From Amphibalanus amphitrite (taxonomy: Eukaryota > Arthropoda > Thecostraca > Balanomorpha > Balanidae): a stretch of DNA of 64,000 bases. The position numbers and the translations under genes are program-made. How positions within the stretch are numbered: the first letter of the stretch is position 1; each line of letters opens with the position of its first letter. Below, piece after piece: positions 48,797 to 59,895 of this stretch. A model generated the notes under the pieces. The model was not told where the DNA came from, searched no databases, and worked only from the letters and a program-made list of their open reading frames with translations. The stretch spans positions 84,288 to 148,287 of the forward strand of contig NW_024883034.1 of assembly GCF_019059575.1 (NCBI RefSeq), written 5' to 3'.

Positions 48797-49837
48797 CCCT
48801 CGCCCTGGCAGGGGGGGGGGGGGTCGCACCCCTAAGGTTTTTCGAAGATAGCGTAAAAACGGCGGCGCTGCGCAGCCAAATTTGGCACAGCCTATGGGGC
48901 AGCCTTTTTACATATGACCTGAAAATTTCAGGTCCGGGTGACCTTGGGTCAGGTCACCAGGTCAGAAAAACCGGTACAAGGTCATGGTCAAATTTCGATT
49001 TTCTTTTTGCACCTGTCCAACTCACAGTTTTGGACTGATTTCCCTCAAACTTTCAGGATGTGCTAAGTTCACCGAGTTGTATAACATATAGTTCGTTTTT
49101 TTTATATCACTGACCTGAGGTCAGTTAGAGGTCATTACGTCGTAATGTTAAGCTTATGGGAAAATACTAAATTCGGAAAATACTGGAGATATCCGCTTCG
49201 TTCTATCACTTTTGTGCTTTGAAACCACAGTACTTAACAGCAGGTCACTTGGTGCTTCTTTGTTTGGTGTACTTATCCATGGGTCAGGTCAAATGAGGTC
49301 AACTGAGGTCCAAACTCCAATGACTTTTTTACCAATAACTTGGCACATGATGACGCTAGAGCTTAAAAAATGGTGTCATTGTGTTCCTGGTGATCAGCCG
49401 AATCGAATGATATGCGATATGATGCAATTTGGTTAACTTGAACTTAATTAATTAATTAATTAATTAAAGTTTACTTAAAAATGAAGAAAAACTTTAAGTA
49501 CACTTAAGAAAGCAAAAGTATATCATTCGACGCGCCTTGACGTGCTGAGTTCACTGGTGCTTTTCTTTTTTCTCTATCTTAATTAGATCAAATGTTATAA
49601 GCGAAAAACGTTTGACCTGTTTTTAGCGAAATTTTTACAATTATACCCCCCAAACCCCCAAAATATTGACCTAGATCAACCAAATTTGCACAGGGAAGAG
49701 AACTCCAGAGGGCCCACATACCTACCAAATTTGGTGTTTCTAGGTGGCATAGGAGCCAATCGCGAGGGGAGGGGGTCGCATCGACCCCCCCCCCCCTGCC
49801 AGGCCGTGTTATGAAAAATGCCCTGCCACGGCGAGGG
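48797..49837. mobile_element. TTAA-family element
   Basis: Starts CCCTCGCCCTGGCAGGGG after TTAT (48793-48796, a decayed TTAA) and ends GCGAGGG before TTAA (49838-49841). G and C runs just inside the ends. Includes the shared 80-bp module (49334-49412) and an (AATT)n run at about 49444-49467. No ORF of note. Confidence 0.8.
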
Positions 49838-52242
49838 TTAAATGTGCTGGAAGTTTCGTGCTAGGTGTACAGGGTGATTTTTTTTAACTGTTAAAAAGTA
49901 AACGTCAATGGTGGTCCCTAAATAGAAAAATCTTGTGCAAAAAAGCAATGCACGTGATAGATAAATCTGGGACATTTTGTATGGTGTCATGATTTGTCCA
50001 TTTTAAAGGGACCATCCCACCTTAACATTAGTTTTGAGTTGAGATAGCCAAGTTTGCGGCCAGGCTCAGAAACCACCATTTATCCTGGTCGCAACTGCCG
50101 CAGCTTTATGGTGTTCAAGAAATTTCTTCCCTTTACTTGCAGGGTGGGACCAGCTTAGTCCCTATCTCTTAACCATTAGCGGTTTCTTGATGACGTCAGC
50201 AGTCATTTCAACGCCCGCCATTCCTTGAACCCGAGTTTTGCTGACCTTGAGCTCCCTTTTTTATCAACGTGAAATCCGTCGTCGGCGCTGAGAAAGCCTA
50301 TTGCTTTTCATTTTAATTTGAATATTAGAAGATACCCACCACTGGAACTTGGACTGATATTATACCAAGGCCGAAGATGATCAAGCTGCCTGCTATATCT
50401 GGAGCTTGGTGTTCAACTTCAACATGGAATAAAAAACAAAATATCAAAGCAAACTGGATATGGTACTGCAAGTTAAAGTCCAAAGAAATTTGAAGAGCTG
50501 ACAATTGACATTAATTCTTTTCCTGCAAGGTTTCCATATGGAGATCACAGTCACACCATGAAGAAATATTTTTGATGTTAACAGTTGAAAGGGGATTTAT
50601 CTTCCAGTTTTGACGAAAGACGCTGCTGACTGTCTTTGGAAAAGGATGTTGGCATGAGGTGCAATTGTGCTTGTGAAGTGGTTATAACTGGTCTTTTCAC
50701 AGTATTAAATTAAATGTGCCATTGCAGCCAAGTGTGTTATCATGTAAGGTAAAATCAAAACTACAATGTTGGTTTTACGAGCATTGAGAAGGCTGGTAGG
50801 TAACACCTGCCTGTGCTCGTAAATCATGCTGCCAGTGCCAGAGTATTCTAAATTAATTTTATCATACACTTTTGTTGTCCAGAATGGTTGCACTATTGTT
50901 TGGTATCATATTATTCCATGTAAATATGGTAGTGTAAAGTCCGACCAACATGTTACCAGATTTGAAGCTGTTACGTTACCTAAGTACCTGTTTTTTACTG
51001 GCGTGGTGAATGTCACCTGGATTTTGTTTTGAGGTGCAGACCTAGTAACTCTGACTACATGGGTTTGAAGCTATTATCTATTCTGTTTTTACTGGCCTGG
51101 TGAATGGCAACTGATGTTGTCCGTGGATGGCACTGAAACAAATTTTGAGTGTTTTGTACAGTGTTTTAATACAATGCTGAGGGCTGAAAGTTGTCTTGTT
51201 TAGAGTGGTGAAAGTTCAGGATATGCCAGCCACCATGGTGGGTCAGAGTTAAATGTGTTGCAGTCAGTTCGGCTTCGGCAAGCACACGGATGGGCATACG
51301 CATCAAGACCTGCTCTGCCATACTTTCAGCCAATTTTACCTAGGTAAGTCTTTTCTTTTTCTGCCAAAAGCTATGACATTGTGAATTTCAGCACTGTGGC
51401 CTGTGTGTAGCTTTCAGGAAAGCAATTCTAAATAAAGCTCTGATAAAGTGCAAAATCAGCAATGCAGCCCTCTATTACATTTTCTACAACATCTTACTTG
51501 TTCCTTGCATGGAGAGAAAAATGCAATGTTATGAATTCGTTTATTCACATAATTTGACAAGCATGCAGTTACCTGCTACTATCACTGCACAAAACAGAGC
51601 AGAAAACATCAGTTGATCAAAGACAAGACATAACAGAAGTTTACAACATAGGGCTGCCGAACCTGCTTCCTCCCACCACAGTTGATGCCATTTCCTAGCC
51701 TGGCTTGATGTGAGCACTGAATAGCTGCTTTGTCTAATTACAGCTCACTACCATTCAACTTAAACTACTCTCTTTAAAGTAAGAGTGAGAGCGTTCAGTG
51801 TTCATAGCAGCTCGACAGACGACAGACAACAAACATCTTGACAAACCAACCAGTATTTGATTTGGCTAATGATTTATGTGCTTGTTGTATCATGGCCAAA
51901 CTACTTTAACAGCAATAATCCCTGTTTCATCTTGATCTTGCTTTTAGTTCCATTTGAACTCAGATCTTGAAACAATCATCTGAAGTGATATCAGATACTG
52001 GCTTCTGTTTCTCTTGAAAGCAAGTTAAAACAACAATGATAAACTAAGGCAGGAGATGTGAGTTGTGGCAGTAGATTTTTGATTCAACATATGTCAACCT
52101 TATATTGCTTGAGACCTCTGTGACAGACAAACAAATATTTATAGTTTTTGATAGTTTGGATTCTTGGCTTGATTTAGCAGATCAGCTGTGAACCTTGACT
52201 TTGAAATCACATAAATGTCATGGTACCCGAACGAATCCTCGC

Positions 52243-52475
52243 ATGACATTTCTTCGTAGCACAATTTTTCGTCCGCATTTCTTCGTCTACAAATCTTCGT
52301 CGGTGCATTTATTTGTCCCTCAATGCTTACTCTTGCATATATTTGCGTTGAAGAAGAAATGCGAGCCGATTTTCATATACCCTGGTGCGAGACAAAGTAA
52401 TGCGATAGGTACGAATAAATGCCCTGACGAAGATTTGCAGACGAAGAATTGCGATACGAAGAAATGCCATAAGAA
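52243..52475. mobile_element. Foldback with CTTCGTC repeats
   Basis: CATTTCTTCGTAGCAC to AAATCTTCGTCGG at the left faces CGACGAAGATTTG-type to TACGAAGAAATG at the right, giving a long imperfect hairpin with arms of about 75 bp. The CTTCGTC heptamer recurs within each arm. Probably a MITE. A target duplication was not identified. Confidence 0.6.
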
Positions 52476-52559
52476 TTGTCCTGGAATCCTTTATTGGCCA
52501 TCATATATTGACCTTGATAAGACCAGTATAACGCCTTTTGGGGCGACTAACGGAGCGAG

Positions 52560-53128
52560 CGAGAGGGTGGGCCTTGCACGTGCGAAATTGCGAGGGGGTA
52601 CCTCCAACTGACTTGTGCACGGCACCCTACTAACCGGTCTCTAGCGATGTGCCAAATTTGGGCACAATCGGCCCAGCCGTTCTCGAGATCTGGAAGCGGC
52701 ACCCTGCACGTGCGCACGTGCAAAATGGGTTCCAACTGACTTGTGCACGGCACCCTACTAACCGGTCCCTAACTGTGTACCAAATTTGAGCGCAATCGGT
52801 CGAGCCGTTCTCGAGATCTGGAAACGACCCCTGCACGTGCGCACGTGCAGCAGCACCCCAACTCTGGCACATGGATATGCAGTGCCTAGTGGGTGCCTAC
52901 CTACATGCCAACTTTCAGCACAATCGGCCAAGTAGTTACCGAGATATTGCAACAATTACAAAACTGACACCTCTTCGTTTTGCACGTGGCACGTGCATAA
53001 GGGGTCACCCACATGCATCGGGAATAGTCCAATACTTGGTAGAAGGAATGAAGCTAACCTACAAAATTTACCGCATGTAAATCGGTCAAGTGGTTGCTGA
53101 GATATAAGCCTCGCAAAAGCGTGACCAC
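52560..53128. repeat. Tandem repeat of about 130-150 bp, CACGTG-rich
   Basis: Three to four diverged units, each with a GCACGTGC palindrome (often doubled as TGCACGTGCGCACGTGCA), GTGCACGGCACCCTACTAAC, and a CAATCGG / GTTCTCGAGAT block. The first two units are close, the later two more diverged. Short ORFs repeat the same peptide and are not genes. Confidence 0.75.
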
Positions 53129-53153
53129 GGCCGGCCGGCCGGCCGGCCGGCCG
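53128..53153. repeat. (CCGG)n microsatellite
   Basis: Uninterrupted CGGC/CGG repeat of about 26 bp at the end of the CACGTG-rich repeats. Fully self-complementary. Confidence 0.9.
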
Positions 53154-54576
53154 CTCATACTCAGAAATTTCCGTTAATCTAAGGAAAGACTACGCTCGCT
53201 TCGCTCGCTCCGTAATAAACGCATCATTCGCGCAATATTTGTCGCACTTTGATACCAAACTATTGCTACCAAACTATTGATAGCACCGAAATATTGGCAA
53301 ACCTTTTATTTAATAATGATGAAAAGCAAATGGAGAAAAATAAACATAGTGTTTACAAGATGTGGGAAGCAAGAACAAAAAGGATGAGGCAGTGAAGTGT
53401 CAGCAAAACAGTGCAACTATGAAAATTTAAAACTATGAAATGATGACAAAGAATGTAAAGAAAAAGATTACGAAAACAATATTTTCAAAACAATATTTTC
53501 AATTAAAGCCAACTACATAGAAATAACATGAAACAAAACAAACCGAGAAAAACATCACTGAAAATGTCATAATAGGTACTTGATACCTACTTTGTAGTAT
53601 GTGTTCGTGTTCGTGTTGGTCGTGTCATGTAAAACTGTTGTGTTTGTGGGGGCCGCTGCAAAGGCATTACCCAAATAAACGTCATGTCATGTTGCTTCCA
53701 AATGCCGACGTAAAGAAAACCTTTATGTGACGTCATAGAAACAGCGGATTTCCCAAAAAGTAAACAAAAATAAAAGTCTTATATCTCGAAAACGGGTGAA
53801 TATTTTCCGGTAAAATTTGGTAGATGTTCATTTTCGCTCTTTGTGATTCACGCTACATCACTTTTATGCCAATTCAATAACTTTTTTGAAGGTGGGAGGG
53901 TCCCTTTAACCGAAGGCCTCGGCCCCATTGGAGCCTGAAAATGTCCCACCAATCGGGCACGCATGGTCCACCGCCGTTCAGTAAGGAACGACACAAAACG
54001 ATGATTTTGAAGCATTGAGGCAGTTCGAAGCATACGATCATCAAGGAGATACCTCAGAAAGACGTTAAATAATGCAGGAACAAGCTTGTAGTCATAAATG
54101 ACCTTCAAACGGTCCATCTGGCGTATGTGCAACCTCTGAAGAATCAGTCTTCAGGGAGAAACAAAAAACAGCGAATCAGACACCACCAGGGCCGCCAGTA
54201 GCAAAATCCTCGACCTGCCTTTTCTAGACTTCTAGTTTTTGGACCCAGGTATGGCAGATAGGTATAACAAGAAAACATTGGAAATATCTGGCAGAGCTGA
54301 AAATGGGTGATAGGAGCCTTTTCAGTCCGCCTAATGAGCATGGGAATCCATGGTACTGTTTAACACGTGCTCAGGCGGGCTGATTCGTGTCGATGAGAGA
54401 GGGGGTAACTTCAAGCACAAGTAAAATACACGATGGACGTTCCTTCACATCGTGTCTGCATGAAATCAAAATGTCCCAGAATGCTCGTCATGCTGGTATA
54501 TAATTTTACCAAATATTTGCATTTTAACGCCACTAAACCTCATTACTTTTTAACAAGTAAAAAAAATCACCCTGTA

Positions 54577-54774
54577 CGTGTAGTATTTCAGAAGATATTG
54601 CGAAAAAGTGAGTTGAGAGGCTCTTTAGACCCCTCCCCAGTCATGTGCGGGAAAATAAACATCGCAACTTATATTCATTGCTTGTCGAACTGTTGATGTG
54701 TAAATTGTGCAGCGAGTGGATGAGGTAATGCATGGGCATGGATGAGAAGGTTATCTCATCCATGGCATGGGTAT
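54577..54774. other. TTAA-family right-end remnant and spacer
   Basis: GAAGATATTGCGAAAAAG to GACCCCTCCCCAG resembles the right end of TTAA elements at 34.5 and 42.8 kb. No intact TTAA terminus is visible. Confidence 0.45.
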
Positions 54775-55355
54775 TGTTGCGGTTATGTAACGCTCTCCGT
54801 CCGGCGATTGCGACTTCGCTCGGCGCTGTGGCGGGGTGCACTTGTATTTGAGCGCGGCTCGCGCGGTCGCTCCGCGCGGCCACCGTTGCGGGTGCCCGCG
54901 TATGTGAAACGAGTGTGCTGTCACGTGCTAGGCCGAGCAGAGGTCAGGGTCTCCCGCCGGACGGTGCGTCAGTTAGTATTCAGTACTGACTCGGACACCA
55001 CCTCCCGCCGATCCCCGACCGCTACCCACCTGATAGGTTACGGCTGAATTGGTATTTTGTACCATGAAGGCTGCTATCCTCTGCCTTTAAAAACCTGGGA
55101 TATCGCTCCGGGTTTTTAAGCATCTGTTATTATTTTACCGTTCATTTTATTATTGCTCGTTCGTTTTGCCCGCATGTTTCTTTGCCCGCACGTTTGAATG
55201 CCCGAGGTCAAAGACAATACAGACCTATTTTGTATACATTCTTTCAGTTCAGGGGTATATCGAGAACTGCACAGCCACACAGGTATCTTGTACCTTCTTT
55301 GCTGACGTTAACATACAGTCCACGTTCTCTCGCGCGCAGCGAGCCGCCGGCAACA
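54775..55355 (+). mobile_element. Solo LTR
   Basis: 581 bp beginning TGTTGCGG and ending CCGGCAACA (TG...CA with an inverted extension), flanked by the 5-bp duplication GGTAT (54770-54774, 55356-55360). It contains CCTTTAAAAACC as a TATA-like element. No second LTR or internal pol region is present, so it is the product of LTR-LTR recombination. BEL/Pao or Gypsy cannot be decided. The GC-rich ORF 54742-55047 within it is not a gene. Confidence 0.8.
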
Positions 55356-55360
55356 GGTAT

Positions 55361-55640
55361 ACTCGTACATACATTACATATAGTTTATGCTTAGAGCGCT
55401 TTGGGGTTGAAAAGTAATACGTGCAGCAACAAAAGGTACAAAAATGAGCAAAAACGGCAAAAATAATATGAAAACAACAAAACCATGCACGATGGGGAGT
55501 GTACCCATGTATTTGAGTAAAAGCACATAAAAATAAAACCTAAAGCTAACATGCAGCTTGGAACAAAAGTCTCCTCTCTGTCCTAGCATGCCTATCAGCA
55601 GGGAACTATCAAAGCTGATAACAAAAGCTTCGACCTATGG
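55361..55640. other. Spacer, nothing recognised
   Basis: AT-rich DNA between the solo LTR and the palindrome-array element. Confidence 0.4.
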
Positions 55641-55668
55641 TATATATGTTACAGGCAAAGTAAAAACT

Positions 55669-55885
55669 CGGGCATTTTGCAAAATGCCTAGGCAATTTGC
55701 AAAATGCCTGACCGGCTAGGCATTTTGCAAAATGCCCAGGCAATTTGCAAAATGCCTGACCGGCCAGGCATTTTGCAAAATGCCTAGGCAGTTTGCAAAC
55801 TGCCTGACCCACCAGGCATTTTGCAAATTGCCTAGGCAGTTTACAAAATGCCTGGCGGGTCAGGCATTTTGCAAAATGTCCGAGT
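55669..55885. repeat. Left array of 20-bp palindromes
   Basis: Nine copies of AGGCATTTTGCAAAATGCCT or close variants, arranged as adjacent pairs separated by an 8-bp spacer such as GACCGGCT, giving a 48-bp period. Variants keep self-complementarity, for example GGCAGTTTGCAAACTGCC, where changes in one half are matched in the other. Confidence 0.9.
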
Positions 55886-56887
55886 TTTGATTGATTTATT
55901 TTACCGTTTTTGTTGACGGCAGGCGTTGACCACAAACGTTCCCATGTGCCTGAGCCCCAAACACATTCAATATTTACGAATATACCCACGTCTTGCGCCA
56001 CTTTCGTCGAGATGGAGCTAGTACCGAATGGACTGTGTAGATTGAGCCAACGTCTCCCTACCTTTCGTATACGGAGTTGTAGCCGTGTGTATAGCTGCGA
56101 TAGGGCGCAGAGCAGAGCACAGAGAAACATGGACATGGAAAAACGGCGACCGGCCGAATATTGACCCGACATTCCTCGCCTCCCGTGCTTACATCACGGC
56201 AACGGAGGGCTGCAGCGACACGGGGTTGCCACCGATCGATAGAAGAGATAAGCGTATCCAATAAGCATTTTTGTTAGTCACGTGTCACGCGGAAAGAAAT
56301 AGTCTCTATATCTTGAGGAATCGGCAATTTTTGGTGCATTTCAGGAAAAGCATTGGCATTTAAAAACAATGCATTGTAATGTAATGAGACGAAATGCATT
56401 CCATGGACTTCAAGAGCATGTGTCTTTTCAAGAAATGAAGTTTTTGGTCGTCCACGACCGCCGTGCATTTATAATAAAAAGACGCTTACCTACATATTAT
56501 AAGTTTTACATGCAACGGGTATGTTCATCATTACACGGTCATAATGCATTGATAATGCAGACGTGTGGCCCGCTAATCAATCTACCATACATCGGAAGCA
56601 CATTCTTTTCTGATTAATATCAACCCAAAGTATTTTCAAAAAATCATCAAGGCTCTCACTGAACCGTGTTTAACGCGTGTTTGCCGATAAAACCGCGCCG
56701 GGCGCCCGGCAGCCGGCGCGGAGGCCGGGCCGCCGCTGCCTGGGGCTCAGTGACCTTGAACTCGGCAGCGCTACCCGGAGAATGTCTCACTGTACGTCCT
56801 CCCACTTGGTGCGCATCGCTTGTGATAAACCTCTGTAAGCGGCACTTACAATGATGCTTACGCATCGTCGCTGGTGTGAGTTCGATG

Positions 56888-57039
56888 TCAGGCATTTTGC
56901 AAACTGCCTGATAAAATAATTTCAGGCAGTTTGCAAAATGCCTGGTGGGCCAGGCAGTTTGCAAACTGCCCAGGCATTTTGCAAAATGCCTGACGGGTCA
57001 GTCATTTTGCAAATTGCCTAGGCATTTTGCAAAATGCCT
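56888..57039. repeat. Right array of 20-bp palindromes
   Basis: Six copies of the same 20-bp palindrome, with spacers such as GGTGGGCC and GACGGGTC, less regular than the left array. Confidence 0.9.
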
Positions 57040-57068
57040 GGTTTTTCACTTTGCCTGTAACATATATA

Positions 57069-57879
57069 CCCACATATGATATCTAACTCATTAAACAAAG
57101 CACTGTCAACATGTGTCCCTACGAACATTGAAATTTATTTTCACAAAATAACCAGACAGCATGCCAAACTAATAAATCCTGCACCATATCCAAGCGATAA
57201 CAGGAACGACTACAACTACATAACGGCGGAAGGGGTACCTTTACAGCTAACCGTAACAATACTGCCTCCGTTTAAAGGAAGCATCAGGGGCGGCCAACGT
57301 TAACGGGGCAACAACTCGGGTGGTTAACAATGTAAGCCAGCAAACAGGAGAGGCTGACAATGGACGGCAACATGGGCGGCTAACAAATAACGGGCGCCGC
57401 CCCGTGCGCGTCAGTTATCAGACTCAATGACTCAATGTCCGCGTCACTGAATGGTCGTTACAAACGTGATCAGGAGTTTCACTCGTTATTTGACAGAACA
57501 CAAAAGGAGTAATACGTTAGAAAATATATAAAATATATAGGCATTAAACACTCGCATACTAAACACAAAAAAACATGCAGAAACCTCAACAAAACAATTA
57601 TGTAACAAAACTGTAACAACTCAGCATAGTCGCGGCATAGGTAACCAAAGTAAAAACATTAAAAATCATAACAGTGTGAATGAAGCGTGCATGGATATCA
57701 TTTTCACAGAAAATGCATCATAGCTTGCTAAGCGTTTAATGTTTCGCATTTTTTTATTCGCATTTTTCGCATTTTTTAATGTTTAAACTACGCCTTGTCT
57801 GCCGTGTTTTTCTGTGATTATCAAATGACTCTTATCCTGATCCTGAGAGTGACGTAATTCCTGTTTCAGGCTGAGTAAG
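57069..57879. other. AT-rich non-coding, likely PHM 3' flank
   Basis: No repeats or genes seen. On the minus strand this follows the stop of PHM terminal exon 2 and may hold its 3' UTR. Confidence 0.4.
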
Positions 57880-58123
57880 TTACGTGTTTCGCATTTTGGC
57901 GAAAAAGTAGGAGCGCAGTTCATTTTTGTCGATCTCTGAGGCGCGTTTGTCCTCGGGGATCCCGGTCAGCCACGGGAAGGAGAACAGTTTCCAGAAGCCC
58001 ATGGGCACACGGTGCCAGTACGAGAGCGGCGGCCCCCAGCTGAAGCAGTAGGCCTTGGAAAGCAGCGACTGCTCGGTCCAGTACATCATGTAGAAATTGC
58101 ACATCTCGTCGTCGGCAGTGGCG
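57880..58123 (-). CDS. PHM-like monooxygenase, 3'-terminal exon (copy 2)
   Basis: Acceptor CAATGTTACAG, then 80 residues and a stop in the same phase as copy 1, with the DEM motif exactly 19 nt from the acceptor as in copies 1 and 3. Sequence reads ADDEMCNFYMMYWTE, then AYCFSWGPP 18 residues after the first Cys, keeping the copper-ligand Met and both Cys. The tail is longer and different (EIDKNELRSYFFAKMRNT), with a WLTGIPED segment. No other PHM exon lies in the 2.5 kb between this and copy 3, so it is an alternative last exon or a stranded duplicate. Confidence 0.75.
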
Positions 58124-58269
58124 CTGTAACATTGGCCCAATGGTGGTCACCTTTCGCTTTGGTAGTTTGTCCTGATCACATTGACTTATCAATAAGGTAT
58201 CCGGTTAGTCAGTTTACTATTTACAAGTAAGCTCATATTTACAAGTTAGTCTCAAATGAAAACTCGTCA

Positions 58270-59895
58270 GCATTGGGGCGTTCCACGACAAATCGACAAG
58301 TGCCCTGCACCCTCATATTTTATTTTTTGCTTAAAATTGGTATAATGGGTTGTGATGGGCAGGGAAGCCAGCTGTGGCAAGGATTTTTTTCTTCGAACAA
58401 CGGTTTCCGAGATATAGCCTCGGGCAATTCCTGGAGTTCGCGCTGCAGCCCTATGTTTGGCGGCCTATAACTCAGAAACTATTGGTTTTTTACGATAAAA
58501 AACTTTATATGGTTCAACACACAATCAACCAACAAACATTTTGGCTATCTCGGATTTTCAATTTTTGAAAATTTTGATCACGTGACCTTTTGACCTATTT
58601 TTCGAAGAGTGACCTTGATATTTTCCCCACTGAAAGTTGCAATTTTGTCTGATGACGATTAAAGCCTTATCAAGTGTCATTCATATGCGATAATAAAAAA
58701 GTGGTTTTCGCCCTGCGTTGACCTCAGGTCAGGTCATTTTTATGACCTGTCCATTATTACGAGCGGGAGCGACAGCGAGATCTCGAGAATAAAGCAAGAT
58801 AGCGACAAGCGGTAAACGGTAAAGGGTACACACGGATAAGGTCTATAATTTTTACTGAGGTCATTTTCAGGTCAGGTCAAAGATGACGTCACAGGAGCTA
58901 AAAGGAAGTCAAAATAGCGGCACTATACATATATATGAAGTTTTTCTCGAATAACTTTCAAGGTATCCCAGCTAGGAACAAACTAATAGCACCATCGTGA
59001 TCCTCTCGTCGATCCGCATCGAAACATATGTATTTTGACCTCGAAAGGTCGAAAGGTCAAAAGTTGACCTTAGGTCACGTGATCTAAGGTCAACTTTTGA
59101 CCTTTCGACCTTTCGAGGTCAACATACATATGTTTCGATGCGGATCGACGAGAGGATCACGATGGTGCTATTAGTTTGTTCCTAGGTGGGATACCTTGAA
59201 AGTTATTCGAGAAAAACTTCATATATATGTATAGTGCCACTATTTTGACTTCCTTTTAGCTCCTGTGACGTCATCTTTGACCTGACCTGAAAATGACCTC
59301 AGTAAAAATTATAGACCTTATCCGTGTGTACCCTTTACCGTTTACCGCTTGTCGCTATCTTGCTTTATTCTCGAGATCTCGCTGTCGCTCCCGCTCGTAA
59401 TAATGGACAGGTCATAAAAATGACCTGACCTGAGGTCAACGCAGGGCGAAAACCACTTTTTTTATTATCGCATATGAATGACACTTGATAAGGCTTTAAT
59501 CGTCATCAGACAAAATTGCAACTTTCAGTGGGGAAAATATCAAGGTCACTCTTCGAAAAATAGGTCAAAAGGTCACGTGATCAAAATTTTCAAAAATTGA
59601 AAATCCGAGATAGCCAAAATGTTTGTTGGTTGATTGTGTGTTGAACCATATAAAGTTTTTATCGTAAAAAACCAATAGTTTCTGAGTTATAGGCCGCCAA
59701 ACATAGGGCTGCAGCGCGAACTCCAGGAATTGCCCGAGGCTATATCTCGGAAACCGTTGTTCGAAGAAAAAAATCCTTGCCACAGCTGGCTTCCCCGCCC
59801 ATCACTACCCCTTACACCAGTTTTCAACGAAGAATAAAATGTGAGGGTGCAAATTTAATTTTTTATTTGTCGATTTGTCGTGGAATGCCCCATTG
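58270..59895. repeat. 1.63-kb palindrome with no loop
   Basis: Two arms of about 810 bp mirror each other around CACGTG at 59076-59081, with only scattered mismatches. The centre is GGTCAACTTTTGACC-type sequence on both sides. Each arm matches the interior of the TTAA element at 43.9-44.2 kb and carries the shared 80-bp module (58949-59030, mirror 59127-59208). ORFs at 58374-58568 and 59565-59783 are mirror copies and not genes. It sits in the interval between PHM exons 2 and 3. Confidence 0.9.

Larger units (their letters stand above)
50007..53905. mobile_element. Long member of the AGGGACC-TIR family
   Basis: TIR AGGGACCATCCCACCTT and complement, with TTAA at 50003-50006 and 53906-53909. 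About 200 bp at each end matches, in reverse, the 467-bp MITE at 61602-62068, which is therefore a deletion derivative. The additional interior of about 3.5 kb is AT-rich and shows no transposase ORF that I recognise. It holds a foldback and a tandem-repeat block, listed separately. Confidence 0.75.
49870..54574. mobile_element. Tc1/mariner-type element split by a nested insertion
   Basis: Termini CAGGGTGATTTTTTTTA and complement, continuing as a match of about 35 bp, with TA at 49868-49869 and 54575-54576. Without the nested 50007-53905 element it is about 0.8 kb. The remaining minus-strand frame 53848-54132 is not a recognisable transposase. Flanks GAAGTTTCGTGC and GAAGATATTGCGAAAAAG match a TTAA-family right end, so it sits within yet another element. 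Confidence 0.75.
55647..57062. mobile_element. Element with subterminal palindrome arrays
   Basis: 1,416 bp bounded by TGTTACAGGCAAAGT and its complement, with TATATA outside both ends (55641-55646, 57063-57068) as a probable target duplication. Inside each end is an array of a 20-bp palindrome (listed separately). The middle kilobase is unrelated to other repeats in the window and includes a GC-rich patch at 56690-56870. The 187-codon minus-strand frame at 55609-56172 partly translates the array. Superfamily unknown. Confidence 0.7.

Noticed and set aside
53848..54132. 94-codon minus-strand ORF as the transposase of the TA-flanked element
   Set aside because: No DDE motif or helix-turn-helix recognised, and it crosses the boundary of the nested TTAA element.
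55609..56172. 187-codon minus-strand ORF with a repeated HFAKCLxGQAFCKLP peptide
   Set aside because: The repeated peptide is a translation of the 20-bp palindrome array, not a protein family.
58374..58568. ORF beginning MARIFFFEQRF
   Set aside because: Repeated in mirror image at 59565-59783. Part of the palindrome, with no domain.
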